Origin: Algibacter pacificus
Lineage (GTDB): Bacteria > Bacteroidota > Bacteroidia > Flavobacteriales > Flavobacteriaceae
Length of the DNA: 64,000 nt
Assembly: GCF_008033385.1 (NCBI RefSeq)
Contig: NZ_VOGY01000007.1
Span: 186,001 to 250,000 of the forward strand
Reading direction: 5' to 3'
Of this stretch, positions 43,050 to 52,581 are shown one piece after another; position 1 is the stretch's first letter; the number at the start of each line of letters is the position of its first letter. A model generated the notes under the pieces. It did not search any database. It was not told the origin of the DNA and worked only from the letters and a program-made list of their open reading frames with translations. A program made the position numbers and the translations under genes.

Positions 43050-44783
43050 TTAAAAGCCCCATGTTTTCGTAATTTCATTTTCTGAAAATTTAATTGAGAA
43101 TAATTTAGTTTGAAGATTCGCTTTAAAATATGCAAAATCATTTTCATGAGTCCAAGAAATATCTATCTGATGCGCTTCGGAATCATTAATTTTTACTGTT
43201 CCTAAAAAAGCTTTAGATGTATTTCTTAATCTAATTAATTCTAATTGATGAAGAACAATATTCTTTTTAAGTCCCGTGTCTATATCTTGTTGGGTTAATG
43301 TTGTTCTATTAATTTCCTTATGGCCCGCACTGCCTCCTTTATCGGCAGATTGGTAATCATTCTTACCCGCAAAAATATCTAAATACCACACTTGCGGAAT
43401 ACCAGGCATAAACATTTGGATAGCACGAGCAAGTAATAGTTTTTGTTCATCTTCGCCTAGAGCACTAAAAAAGGTAGCATTTACCTGATAGTAAGAGATT
43501 TTATTACCCGCTGGATCGTACAAATTTTTAACGCGCCCACCACGATCTAATATTTTATTCATTATAGCTTCAATCTCACCATCTTCTAGTAAACCTTTAT
43601 TATACACACCATCCACGGTTTTACCTTTTAAATCTAAAACGGGAATACCATCATGACAGCCAAGCATATTAACCGTTTTGTAACCTTTGGTAATAATTTC
43701 TTTAGCCCAAGTTAATAAGGCTTTACTATTCTCATTTTCTAGTGTATGTATGGTTAATCCAGGTAGGAAAAAATCGTATATTTGATAACCTTGCTCCGCA
43801 ACTTCATCATGTAAATGCAAACCATATTCGGCATGAATTTCTGGCAACAATGTTAAATTATTTTTTGTAGCAATTTGTTTTATCCGTTCCAAATGCTCCC
43901 AAGTCCCTGGTTTATTAAAAAAGTTAGATTGTCCAATTTCTTTATGTAAATAAGCAAAGGCATCTAACCTTAGAATTTTGCAACCAAAATCACTAACTTT
44001 CTGCAATGTCTCTTCGTAAAACTCCCAAACTAACTCAGAATTTGCATTAACATCCATTTGGCCTAAGTACGACCGGTTTTTATTTACAATTTGTAATATT
44101 TCGGCTTTTAGATGCTGAACGTTTTCAAAATTTAAAGCTGAAAGATCTTCATTATTTTCAATAGCTTGGTTTACTATGTTACAAACCGCATTTGCGTCTT
44201 CCAAAGTTAACCCCTTTAATTGATCTAAATGAGATGTATTTATTTTATGATACGTAATTTGTTGATAAAAGGTATTCCAATACGGCTGTTCACTACCATC
44301 TGGAAAAAGTACTTTTAATACGGGAAGCCCCGATTTTCTCATAAATAATTTATCAAGAAATTCTTTGTTCGGGATAATAATTCCATCTTCACCTAGGGTG
44401 CCTTTACCTTCCCAAAAGGTATTCCAGTTAATAAAAAAGTCTTTGTATTTTGATTTATTCCCGTATTTTAATAAATCTTTAAACTGTGGAGATGCTACCG
44501 ATAAATGATTTAAAACAATATCAAATTTTAGTTGAATATTTAGTGCCTCTAAAGCTTTTAAATCTTCTTTAGACACTAAATCTAGATTAAGGTTATAATC
44601 TATTACCGAAAAACCGCGATCTAAATCACTATTAAAAAAAGTTGGCAACACATAGAATAATGAAAAAACATTATTAAACTCTGGTCTTTTTAGCATAGCA
44701 ATGGTATCTGCTAAATTATTCCCTATACTGTCTGGGTATGCATTAAGCATCACTCCATGACTTATTATGTTTTCTTTAGACAT
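43050..44783 (-). CDS. GH13 subfamily 18 glycoside phosphorylase, probably sucrose phosphorylase
   Basis: A 577-residue GH13 enzyme of the sucrose phosphorylase type: no signal peptide, nucleophile aspartate in CKILRLDAFAYLHKE, acid/base glutamate in LLPEIHAEYG, and the third aspartate in NMLGCHDGIPVLDLKG. Sucrose phosphorylase makes glucose 1-phosphate and fructose; the next gene is a fructokinase-like PfkB, which fits. It is longer than classical sucrose phosphorylases (about 490-505 residues). Extra sequence of about 75 residues separates WNTFYQQI from MDVNANSELVWEFYEE. GH13_18 also includes glucosylglycerate and glucosylglycerol phosphorylases, so the acceptor is not certain. Confidence 0.85.
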   Translation of the reverse strand: MSKENIISHGVMLNAYPDSIGNNLADTIAMLKRPEFNNVFSLFYVLPTFFNSDLDRGFSVIDYNLNLDLVSKEDLKALEALNIQLKFDIVLNHLSVASPQFKDLLKYGNKSKYKDFFINWNTFWEGKGTLGEDGIIIPNKEFLDKLFMRKSGLPVLKVLFPDGSEQPYWNTFYQQITYHKINTSHLDQLKGLTLEDANAVCNIVNQAIENNEDLSALNFENVQHLKAEILQIVNKNRSYLGQMDVNANSELVWEFYEETLQKVSDFGCKILRLDAFAYLHKEIGQSNFFNKPGTWEHLERIKQIATKNNLTLLPEIHAEYGLHLHDEVAEQGYQIYDFFLPGLTIHTLENENSKALLTWAKEIITKGYKTVNMLGCHDGIPVLDLKGKTVDGVYNKGLLEDGEIEAIMNKILDRGGRVKNLYDPAGNKISYYQVNATFFSALGEDEQKLLLARAIQMFMPGIPQVWYLDIFAGKNDYQSADKGGSAGHKEINRTTLTQQDIDTGLKKNIVLHQLELIRLRNTSKAFLGTVKINDSEAHQIDISWTHENDFAYFKANLQTKLFSIKFSENEITKTWGF

Positions 44784-44795
44784 GATTTTAAAAAT

Positions 44796-45734
44796 TTACA
44801 GAAGTTCTGATAGTATATTAATATTGTCTGGCAATCTTCCCACATTTTGAAGTTTTAAAGCCGCTAATTGTAAAGCAACTTCCAAACATTTCTCAATAGG
44901 TTTTTCTTTTACGTAAGCAAATAAAAATCCAGACCAAAAAGCATCGCCAGCACCTGTAGCATCTTGAACTACATCTATTTTAATTGCTGGTAACTCAATA
45001 ATATCTTTACCTTTTTGAGACAACTTAACACCTTTACTTCCCAATGTTAAACATACCGTATCTACGCCCTGTGAATGGAAAAACTCAAAAATTTCTTGAT
45101 GGGCTAATTCTTTTTCAAAAAGCCTTAACATATCATCTTCACTAATCTTAACGAGCGGATTAAATTTGCAATACGCTTGTATTACAGCAAGTGCTTCTGC
45201 TTGACTGTCCCAAAGTTTTTTAGCGTAATTAACATCAATACTTAATTGGCATCCTGCATTATAAGCTGCCTCTGCCTTTGCTAAAATAGTAGTTTGTGCA
45301 GGCTTTTTACTTAACGCAAAACAGGTAGTATGGTATATTTTTGTTTTTAAAAGCAAGGTTTCGCTAATTTGGTCTTCGGAAATACAAAAATCGGCTTCAC
45401 GAAAAGGAATAAAATCTGGAGTACTATCTGTTCTCGACACAAAAATTACGCTAGATGCTTTATCATTTAACTCTTTAATATGGTCTGTAATCACGCCTAC
45501 TTCTTTAAGTCTCTCTAAAATATATTCCCCAAATCCATCTTTTCCTACGGTTGCAACCATAACGGATTTTAATCCAAGTCTTGCAGAATTCATGGCTACG
45601 TTTGTAGGCGAACCGCCTAAATACCTATGATAATCTCTAGTATTGTTTATTTGAACACCAGATTGATGGCCAATGAAATCCACTAGAACCTCACCAACGC
45701 ATAAAATATCTATATTTTTTGTTTTACTTTTCAT
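44796..45734 (-). CDS. PfkB-family sugar kinase, probable fructokinase
   Basis: A 312-residue ribokinase-fold kinase. It starts IDILCVGEVLVDFIGH, has the substrate loop GGSPTNVAMNSARLG, and carries the catalytic signature DATGAGDAFWSGFLFAY near residue 260. It lies 12 bp before the GH13_18 phosphorylase gene on the same strand, which points to phosphorylating the fructose released from sucrose. It is distinct from kdgK, which has GGGDSF in place of GAGDAF. Substrate assignment rests on context; other ketoses or 2-keto sugars cannot be excluded. Confidence 0.87.
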   Translation of the reverse strand: MKSKTKNIDILCVGEVLVDFIGHQSGVQINNTRDYHRYLGGSPTNVAMNSARLGLKSVMVATVGKDGFGEYILERLKEVGVITDHIKELNDKASSVIFVSRTDSTPDFIPFREADFCISEDQISETLLLKTKIYHTTCFALSKKPAQTTILAKAEAAYNAGCQLSIDVNYAKKLWDSQAEALAVIQAYCKFNPLVKISEDDMLRLFEKELAHQEIFEFFHSQGVDTVCLTLGSKGVKLSQKGKDIIELPAIKIDVVQDATGAGDAFWSGFLFAYVKEKPIEKCLEVALQLAALKLQNVGRLPDNINILSELL

Positions 45735-45853
45735 CTATTAAAACTCTATTTTTCATTTATTAGGCAGATTGAATTTACCCTAAAACATCAAAATGTTTAT
45801 CCATTGTTTCTGGGGTTATTTCAATGCTTCATATTTTTTTATTTACTTATATA

Positions 45854-47200
45854 CTAATGTCCTGCTTCTTTAGAAAAAACCATATTACCATCATTACCAG
45901 TTTTAGGCTCCTTAAGGCGCAATGCTAGAATACCAGCTATTACAAAAAAAACACCCCCAAAAACTATGGCACTAATAGCACTATTGTTTAGCAAGTTTTT
46001 TACTATTGGACCAAAGGTTACGGTTTGAATTCCCATTGGGATAACAATCATCATGTTCAAAATCCCCATGTAAACCCCACGACGCTCTTGTGGCACAATT
46101 TTAGACACCATAGAATAAGGTATACCCATCATGGCTGCCCATCCAATACCAAACAAAATCATTGGTAAAATAACCAAAATGGGATCTTGTATATATGGAA
46201 TAGAAAGCATTGCGGCTCCGGTTAAAAACAAACTAAGTACATATACTTTTTTACCTCCAAATTTTAATGCTAGCGGCACTAATGCCAAAGCAAAAACAAT
46301 TGTAGAAAGATTGTATGTGGTGTTCATTTTTGCAGCTTGACTTAGAGCTTGAGACTTATCGAAACCCATACTTTCCTCGAACATTGGAGAAATAAATTGC
46401 CAATACACAAATAGAGCATACCACTGAAATAAATAAACAGCAGATAGTTTCCACATAAATTTGGGCATATCTTTTATGGCCTTAACAATCTCTATAAATG
46501 GATTTTTTATTCTATTTGAAAGCGAAAGCGCATTGTGTTTTTTAATAGCTATTAATTCCTTATCGGAAGGAGGAATTTCTGGTGTTTTTAAAACTGACCA
46601 TAAAATGGTAGATATGGATAAAATAGCACCAATAAAAAATGAATAGTATAACCATTGCGGTATAACTTTTACCGTTTCGGTAACAGATTCTTCGCCACCA
46701 AACCAATCTTGAAAAAGAAAAATAGAAGCATTGGCCAATACAATACCAGCACCTACAAATAAACTTTGCATTTGATAACCAAAACTTAATTGTTTGTTAG
46801 GTAGTTTATCGCCTACAAAAGCACGATAAGGTTCCATAGCCATATTATTCCCTACATCTAATATCCACAATAAACCTACGGCAAACCAAAGCGCTGGACT
46901 AAAAGGAAACGCAAATAAACATAAACTACCAATTAGGGCTCCTATTAAAAAGAACGGTTTACGCCTACCCCAACGTGGGGACCATGTTTTATCTGAAATA
47001 GCCCCAATTATAGGCTGAATAATTAAGCCTGTTACAGGGCCTGCAAGATTTAACAATGGTAAATCTTCATGATGTGCTCCCAAAAATGAAAAAATTGGAT
47101 TTACGGCTGTTTGTTGCAAACCAAAACTGAATTGAATTCCTAAGAACCCTACATTCATATTAAAAATTTGCCAGAAACTTAAGTTTGGTTTTTTTAGCAT
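45854..47200 (-). CDS. MFS sugar transporter, SLC45/sucrose-proton symporter type
   Basis: A 448-residue 12-helix major-facilitator protein resembling bacterial and eukaryotic sucrose or maltose symporters of the GPH/SLC45 type. It has the loop RWGRRKPFFLIGALIG, preceded by GAISDKTWSP, then LLWILDVGNNMAMEPYRAFVGDKLP, and MMGIPYSMVSKIVPQERRGVYMG in the second half. It would move sugar across the inner membrane after import by the TonB-dependent receptor. It is 15 bp from the thioredoxin-fold gene upstream and 119 bp from the kinase gene downstream, all on one strand. Confidence 0.88.
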   Translation of the reverse strand: MLKKPNLSFWQIFNMNVGFLGIQFSFGLQQTAVNPIFSFLGAHHEDLPLLNLAGPVTGLIIQPIIGAISDKTWSPRWGRRKPFFLIGALIGSLCLFAFPFSPALWFAVGLLWILDVGNNMAMEPYRAFVGDKLPNKQLSFGYQMQSLFVGAGIVLANASIFLFQDWFGGEESVTETVKVIPQWLYYSFFIGAILSISTILWSVLKTPEIPPSDKELIAIKKHNALSLSNRIKNPFIEIVKAIKDMPKFMWKLSAVYLFQWYALFVYWQFISPMFEESMGFDKSQALSQAAKMNTTYNLSTIVFALALVPLALKFGGKKVYVLSLFLTGAAMLSIPYIQDPILVILPMILFGIGWAAMMGIPYSMVSKIVPQERRGVYMGILNMMIVIPMGIQTVTFGPIVKNLLNNSAISAIVFGGVFFVIAGILALRLKEPKTGNDGNMVFSKEAGH

Positions 47201-47215
47201 AATGGGCTTATTGAG

Positions 47216-47587
47216 TTAGTTGGTTATTACTTTTAAAAATGCTTTAAATTGAGTGGGATTATTTTGATACATAATTCCTTTTTTATCAATTACAGGTAGA
47301 CTTAAACTAGAAAGGTCTATACCTGCATTCTGTAACTTTATAATCATCTCGTTTTGCTTATCTAGATCGATATCAACATCATAATACATAAAATCAATTT
47401 TATTTTCTTTTAAATATTGCTTTGTTTCTATGCAGTAGTGGCATGTATCACTACCATAAACAACAATTACTTTTTTTTCAATTTCTGTATTTAAGGCTAA
47501 ATGAGGTGAAGTAGAACTTACGGCCTGAGCAAAACTAATTTGCAACGAACCCACAATAAAAAAGATAAATAAAACAATGATTCTCAT
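47216..47587 (-). CDS. Exported glutaredoxin/thioredoxin-fold protein with CHYC motif
   Basis: A 123-residue protein with a signal peptide (residues 1-20, ending LQISFAQ) and a glutaredoxin-like domain. The redox motif C-H-Y-C in VVYGSDTCHYCIETKQYL is followed by a cis-proline region (LSLPVIDKKG). It would act in the periplasm on disulfides, or as a reductase if a thiol donor reaches it. Its place inside a sucrose-type operon, 86 bp after the receptor and 15 bp before the transporter, is unexpected. The adjacent receptor carries a C-C pair (NCCQRK), a possible partner, but this is speculation. Confidence 0.75.
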   Translation of the reverse strand: MRIIVLFIFFIVGSLQISFAQAVSSTSPHLALNTEIEKKVIVVYGSDTCHYCIETKQYLKENKIDFMYYDVDIDLDKQNEMIIKLQNAGIDLSSLSLPVIDKKGIMYQNNPTQFKAFLKVITN

Positions 47588-47604
47588 AATTTTAATATTT
47601 AAGT

Positions 47605-47640
47605 TAAAAAAGAGCTGAGACTTAGCAAACCACTCAGCCC
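47605..47640 (-). terminator. Attenuating terminator after the sucrose-type receptor gene
   Basis: GAGCTGAG (47612-47619) pairs with CTCAGCCC (47633-47640), with one mismatch, over a 13-nt loop. The A-run at 47605-47610 is a T-tract on the minus strand. Located between the receptor and the downstream genes, it probably lowers their expression relative to the receptor. Confidence 0.55.
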
Positions 47641-47673
47641 TTTATTACTAAAAAACTAACTAAACTAATTCAT

Positions 47674-50361
47674 TTAAAATTTATACTGTAATGATACTGT
47701 TGAAGAACGACCACTAATAGATCTTGCTCTTACTAAACGGTTAGAACCAAAAGCACCGTCTCCATTACCTTCTACTTCTGTAATACCAATAGTATCAAAA
47801 AGGTTGTTTACACTTAAAACTACTGAAAGACCTTTAGTTAAACCTGCACGACCAACTAAATTGAAGTATGCATATGCTGGCATTACTAAGCTATTATCGT
47901 CTTGCGCATAAGATTTTGTAGTTCCTAAAACACTAAGGGCTACACTGTGTTGGTTTGCTTCACCAAAAAGATAAGATGGTGATAAGTTATACACTAAATC
48001 GGCCTGCCTTCTAGGTGTATTTCCTTTGTTAGCCCCGCCATCAATTTCAGCTTTCGTCCAAGTAAAAGAACCATTAAAAGACATATTTTCTCCAAAAGAC
48101 AAAGCAGTTTCTGCTTCTAAACCAATGGCTTTAAATGGGTTTCCTACAGATCTATTCAATTCATTACTTAACCCTTCATCTGTTTTACTACTAAAACCTG
48201 TTAAATTAAGCACACCATTTTTAAGTCTTTTCTTGTAACCAACTTCTAATTGAGATACTTCATCATACTGAACATCAGCTTTTCCGTTTAAACCATAAGT
48301 ATTTCTATCAGCAGCTCTTCCCGATGCACCAGAACTATATCTTGCAAATACTGCAGCACCTTCATCTAATTTATAATTAAGCCCCATTGAGTAGGAAATA
48401 AAGTTATAATCGTCGTTTACAATTTGTCCAGCATTACCAATAATTAATGGCACACTTTGCTCAATACCTTCAATAATTCCGTTTCCATTATAATCATAAT
48501 TACCTTGACTTGTTGGACCACCTTGAATACTTCCGTTAACATTAACATTTTCAAAACGTACACTACCATCAAAGTTTAATTCTTCTGTAATATCTGCATC
48601 TAAACCTAAATATGGTGCGTTTACATTGTGAACTGTGTTGTATTTACGTTGACAGCAGTTACCCCAAACAGGAGTTCCGTAAGAAAACTGTCCGCCTCTA
48701 GAAAAACCATCTACATCTCCTAATCTTGCTTGTCCGCCTCCATTAACTTCAGATAAGAAAGAATTCCATTGCCATCCAATTTTAGTGTTTTGTGTAGCTG
48801 TAAATAAACCTGCGGTTACACCAACATTATCCCCTAATTTCTTAGAAATTTTTACATCACTAAAAAAGTTACTTAAATCATCGATAGAAACATCGAACAT
48901 GTGAATAATTTGTGCTAAACCATTTGATGGATTAAAAGCCTCTCTATTACCATCAGTATACACTAAGTTTGACGGCACATCTGCAGCTGTAGCATATTCA
49001 CCTAAATGAGATTGCACACCAGCCGTTTTAACATCGTTATCAGCAGTTAAAGTATTTTGAATTTCTGAAACAGTACCAACAGCTGCTGTAAAGGGTGCAA
49101 CCCATTCTCCGCTGTTATTAGAATATCTTGCTTTACCTGCAATTTTCCAATTGTTTCCTAAATCGAAAGAAAACTCTGCACCTAAGGCTTTTGAAATTGG
49201 ATTGTTTCCATTTCTTACATCGTTAACATGTCTTTCACCTGTAAAAGGAGATGTTCCTGCACTTTGCTGTAAGTAAGCAGAGTGCAACGCATCTGAAGTG
49301 GCATCGAAACCTGGTAAATTAGAATATGTTGGGTTATCGTTACTACCTTCTAATTGCATTGGCATTGGTAAGTACATTACGGCTTTATCATTTAAAAACT
49401 TAAAGTACGTACGCACATAACCATTATCAAACTTTTTAGTTAAGTTCGCTTTAATTTGGCCACCTTTATTTCCTTGGTATCCTATTTCTCTTGGTCCCTC
49501 ACCTGCTCTCATAAACCCACCAATATGGTAAGATAATCCGTTACCAAGTGGTGTTCCATATTCAAAATCTAAACGACTTGTTTGATAATCTAACCCAAAA
49601 GTTGTTGCAATAGAACCACCTTCTGTAGCACCTGTTTTACTAATCATGTTAATAATACCTGCTGGTCCGTTTGATGTTTGTGTAGATGCAGATCCACCTC
49701 TAATAGCCTCAACTCTTCCAATATTAGAATCAATTCTTAAAAAATTATCAGCATTTCCAAAAGATGTATCACCAAATAAATTTAGAGGCAAACCATCTTC
49801 TTGAATTTGAAAATAACGAGAACCACCAGAAGAAATTGGTACACCACGCACATTAAAGTTGGCATTACCCTCACCACCTGAAGACTCTGCACGAATACCT
49901 GGAACATTTCTAAAAAGCTCTCCTGCACTTCTAGGAGAAGCTTGCTCTATAAGTTTAACACTCATTGAGGAAACCGATACACTCGATTCTAGTTTAGATT
50001 TTGGGTTAACAACCCCAGTTACTACAATTTCATCTAAAGATGCAGCATCTTCGGCCATTGTAAAATCTAATACAATGTCTACACCACTAGCAGTAATACT
50101 TTTACTAAATGTTTTGTAACCAATAAAAGTAGCTTTTAAAGTATACTCACCACTTTCAACACTAGAAATAGAATAATTTCCATCAAAATCTGTTACGGCA
50201 CCCTTAGTGGTACCTTCTAAAATAACGTTTACCCCGCCAATTGGAACGCCTCCTTCATCTTTTACCAATCCGGAAATAGAAGATTGCGCAAACATTGCGG
50301 ATACTGAAAATAACATTAGGAGCAAAAAACTCCATTTAGTTGTAGTTGTAGTTGTTTTCAT
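47674..50361 (-). CDS. TonB-dependent receptor of the sucrose-type locus
   Basis: An 895-residue outer-membrane receptor with a signal peptide (ending VSAMFAQ) and a carboxypeptidase-like regulatory domain (about 27-105, SGLVKDEGGVPIGGVNVILEG-like). The plug (about 115-240) has SPRSAGELFRNVPGIRAESSGGEG. The barrel ends STVSLQYKF. It is not SusC-like and no susD is present, as in other SusD-less sucrose receptors. A loop contains the pair C-C in WGNCCQRKYN. It is the first gene of a leftward operon with thioredoxin-fold protein, transporter, kinase and phosphorylase. It diverges from lacI, with two LacI-type palindromes between. Confidence 0.9.
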   Translation of the reverse strand: MKTTTTTTKWSFLLLMLFSVSAMFAQSSISGLVKDEGGVPIGGVNVILEGTTKGAVTDFDGNYSISSVESGEYTLKATFIGYKTFSKSITASGVDIVLDFTMAEDAASLDEIVVTGVVNPKSKLESSVSVSSMSVKLIEQASPRSAGELFRNVPGIRAESSGGEGNANFNVRGVPISSGGSRYFQIQEDGLPLNLFGDTSFGNADNFLRIDSNIGRVEAIRGGSASTQTSNGPAGIINMISKTGATEGGSIATTFGLDYQTSRLDFEYGTPLGNGLSYHIGGFMRAGEGPREIGYQGNKGGQIKANLTKKFDNGYVRTYFKFLNDKAVMYLPMPMQLEGSNDNPTYSNLPGFDATSDALHSAYLQQSAGTSPFTGERHVNDVRNGNNPISKALGAEFSFDLGNNWKIAGKARYSNNSGEWVAPFTAAVGTVSEIQNTLTADNDVKTAGVQSHLGEYATAADVPSNLVYTDGNREAFNPSNGLAQIIHMFDVSIDDLSNFFSDVKISKKLGDNVGVTAGLFTATQNTKIGWQWNSFLSEVNGGGQARLGDVDGFSRGGQFSYGTPVWGNCCQRKYNTVHNVNAPYLGLDADITEELNFDGSVRFENVNVNGSIQGGPTSQGNYDYNGNGIIEGIEQSVPLIIGNAGQIVNDDYNFISYSMGLNYKLDEGAAVFARYSSGASGRAADRNTYGLNGKADVQYDEVSQLEVGYKKRLKNGVLNLTGFSSKTDEGLSNELNRSVGNPFKAIGLEAETALSFGENMSFNGSFTWTKAEIDGGANKGNTPRRQADLVYNLSPSYLFGEANQHSVALSVLGTTKSYAQDDNSLVMPAYAYFNLVGRAGLTKGLSVVLSVNNLFDTIGITEVEGNGDGAFGSNRLVRARSISGRSSTVSLQYKF

Positions 50362-50449
50362 TTGTCTTTAAATTTAGTTATTTAATAATTATTAGGTTTC
50401 AATAATGCGAATCTAATAACGTAACAAGTAAAACATTACGAAATAAACA

Positions 50450-50483
50450 TCGAAAACGTTTTCGAATATACCGAAAACGTTTT
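50450..50483. promoter_or_regulatory. Twin LacI-type operators, receptor/lacI intergenic region
   Basis: TCGAAAACGTTTTCGA (50450-50465) is a perfect 16-bp palindrome. AAAACGTTTT (50474-50483) within CCGAAAACGTTTTAGA is a second copy. Centres are 21 bp apart, two helical turns. They lie about 90 bp from the receptor start and 50 bp from lacI, suited to joint control of both. Confidence 0.78.
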
Positions 50484-50531
50484 AGATTTTAGTTTTTATT
50501 GGTATCTTTAAGCATAAATTCATTCTTTTTT

Positions 50532-51569
50532 ATGAAACCAGTTACATTAAAAGACATTGCTGAGCAATTAAACATCTCTATTACAACAGTTTCAAAAGCC
50601 TTAAAAGATTATCCAGATGTTAGTAAAAAGACAAAAGGCTTAGTTAAGGAGCTTGCTAAAACTCTAAACTACAAGCCCAATACCTTTGCTGTAAATTTAA
50701 GAATGAAGGAATCTAAAACAATAGGATTAGTAGTCCCTGTAATTGTTCATCATTTTTTTTCGAATATTATTAAGGGCATCATTTCACAAGCTGAAAAGAA
50801 AGGCTATTTGGTTATTATACTTCAATCTAACGAATCTTATGAACTAGAAAAAAAACAAGTTGACCTGCTACTAAGTCAACGTGTAGATGGTATATTGATA
50901 TCTTTAGCTAATGGTACGGCAGATTTTAGTCATTTAAATGGCATTATTCAACAAGGTAAACCACTAGTTATGTTTGATAAGATTGCCAAAATAATAAAAT
51001 GTTCTAAAATTATCATTGACGATCGAAAAGCGGCATATAACGCCACACAACATTTAATAGATATTGGTTGTAAGCGTATTGCTCATTTTAGAGGTGCACT
51101 TTTACCACAAAACTCTATAGATAGATTTCTTGGGTATAAAAAAGCGCTACTCGATAATAATTTTCCATACGATCCGTCTTTGGTTTACATATGCGAACTT
51201 GGCGATAATAGTTTTGAAGAAGGGAAGGAAAATGCTAGAAAACTATTAAAAGATCATAACGACGTTGATGGTATTTTTATCAACACAGATTTAGTCGCTA
51301 TAGGTGCCATGACGGAATTTAAAAAACATGGTGTAAAAGTTCCAGAAGACATTAATATAGTAGGTTTTAGTAACTGGTTTATGTCCTCGGTAATTTCACC
51401 AACACTAACCACTATAGATCAGCCGGGTTATAAAATGGGCAAAACAGCTTTTAAACAGCTTTACAAAGAAATGAAGGCGATAAAAAACAAAAAGCCCCTA
51501 CCGTCAAAAATTATTACTCTTGAAACAGCGTTAATAAAGAGAGAATCTACAAAATCAGAGATGGAATAA
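50532..51569 (+). CDS. LacI-family regulator of the sucrose-type locus
   Basis: A 345-residue LacI/GalR-type regulator with helix-turn-helix TLKDIAEQLNISITTVSKALKD, hinge YKPNTFAVNLRMKE and sensor domain from SKTIGLVVPVIVHHFFSN. I start it at the ATG at 50532 (MKPVTLKDIAEQ). A TTG-type start further upstream adds MVSLSINSFFF, which does not fit the family. It is divergent from the receptor operon. Twin GAAAACGTTTT palindromes in the shared promoter region suggest that it controls both directions. The inducer is probably a sugar of the pathway (sucrose, fructose or a phosphate), by inference. Confidence 0.9.
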   Translation: MKPVTLKDIAEQLNISITTVSKALKDYPDVSKKTKGLVKELAKTLNYKPNTFAVNLRMKESKTIGLVVPVIVHHFFSNIIKGIISQAEKKGYLVIILQSNESYELEKKQVDLLLSQRVDGILISLANGTADFSHLNGIIQQGKPLVMFDKIAKIIKCSKIIIDDRKAAYNATQHLIDIGCKRIAHFRGALLPQNSIDRFLGYKKALLDNNFPYDPSLVYICELGDNSFEEGKENARKLLKDHNDVDGIFINTDLVAIGAMTEFKKHGVKVPEDINIVGFSNWFMSSVISPTLTTIDQPGYKMGKTAFKQLYKEMKAIKNKKPLPSKIITLETALIKRESTKSEME

Positions 51570-51612
51570 TGTTTTTTTTAGTTTCTTAATTATTTTTAAT
51601 AGATAATAAAAT

Positions 51613-51653
51613 AAAAAGCCTTAATTATCAACTTGTGACAACTAAGGCTTTTT
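51613..51653. terminator. Bidirectional terminator between lacI and lipoprotein gene
   Basis: AAAAAGCCTTA (51613-51623) pairs perfectly with TAAGGCTTTTT (51643-51653) over a 19-nt loop. It lies between convergent genes, with T-tracts for both strands. Confidence 0.78.
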
Positions 51654-51672
51654 AATATTATTTGTTGATTAA

Positions 51673-52581
51673 TTATTTATTCAATACTTCTGCCCCTTCT
51701 GGTTTAGAAAAGAAATTATCTTCTACAGTTGGCGAAAAACTAATATCGCTAACATCTATTTTAGTAATATATTCTCCTAAACCGTCTGGGTTTTCCTTGG
51801 ACGACCAATATGTTTTAAAACCCGTTGCTAGATTAAGTCCACCTACATTAATTATCCCTTGTGTTACTGTAGTTTTCTCAGGAGCATGCCCGCCGTTAGG
51901 AAAATATTGCGGATAAGACACAATATATTTAAAAGCATCTACCAAATTAGTTTTTGCATTTACGTACAAAATATAATAATCGTCTGGTGCCGATCCTACA
52001 CCAGCATCATAAGTTGCTTTTATCACTTTATGTAAATCACCTTTGAATACAACCTCAGGTAATAACTCAAGATTAACACCTTCTCCATCTAAAACAAAAG
52101 GTTGTCCAGAAAAATATAACGGCGTTAATGCCCAAAACTGAGTATCATATTTAAAAGAAGTACTATCTTTTGCTTTTACCCAAGCCTCCTTGCCATCCCA
52201 ACCAAAAACAGATGTTGGATCTTCTACACTGTTATGCCTTGCTTTATTACTCCAAGTATCAATAGTTTGGTATGAATCTCTAATTCCTTTACCATTTAGT
52301 GGCTGATAATTAAAACGCATGGAAAAATAACCATTTGCATACCATGTTTCTAATCCTCCATGAGCCTCCATAGCGTTCCATAAAACTTGTCCAGCTTTAG
52401 TTGCATTTAATCTATGTTTTGCTGCATTAACTCTTTTTTGTATCCAAGAATCTGGAATATGATATACTTTTTCCGCAGTTTTTACTTGGGAATGAGTTAC
52501 TTGTTCTTTTTTACTTGTTTCTTTACAAGCAATAAAAATTAATACTAAAAATAAACTGAATGATTTAAGTAGGTTTTTCAT
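51673..52581 (-). CDS. Lipoprotein of the DUF6503 type, function unknown
   Basis: A 302-residue lipoprotein: the signal ends LVLIFIACKETS with the lipidation cysteine at about residue 19. The mature part (ALEAHGG-like NAMEAHGGLETWYANGYFSMRF, then VFGWDGKEAWVK and YYILYVNAKTNLVDAFKYIV) resembles beta-rich lipoproteins annotated as DUF6503, with a LolA/outer-membrane-lipoprotein-like sheet. The function is not known. It converges on the sucrose-type lacI and has no visible operon partner; queG lies about 150 bp upstream and ends toward it. Confidence 0.7.
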   Translation of the reverse strand: MKNLLKSFSLFLVLIFIACKETSKKEQVTHSQVKTAEKVYHIPDSWIQKRVNAAKHRLNATKAGQVLWNAMEAHGGLETWYANGYFSMRFNYQPLNGKGIRDSYQTIDTWSNKARHNSVEDPTSVFGWDGKEAWVKAKDSTSFKYDTQFWALTPLYFSGQPFVLDGEGVNLELLPEVVFKGDLHKVIKATYDAGVGSAPDDYYILYVNAKTNLVDAFKYIVSYPQYFPNGGHAPEKTTVTQGIINVGGLNLATGFKTYWSSKENPDGLGEYITKIDVSDISFSPTVEDNFFSKPEGAEVLNK

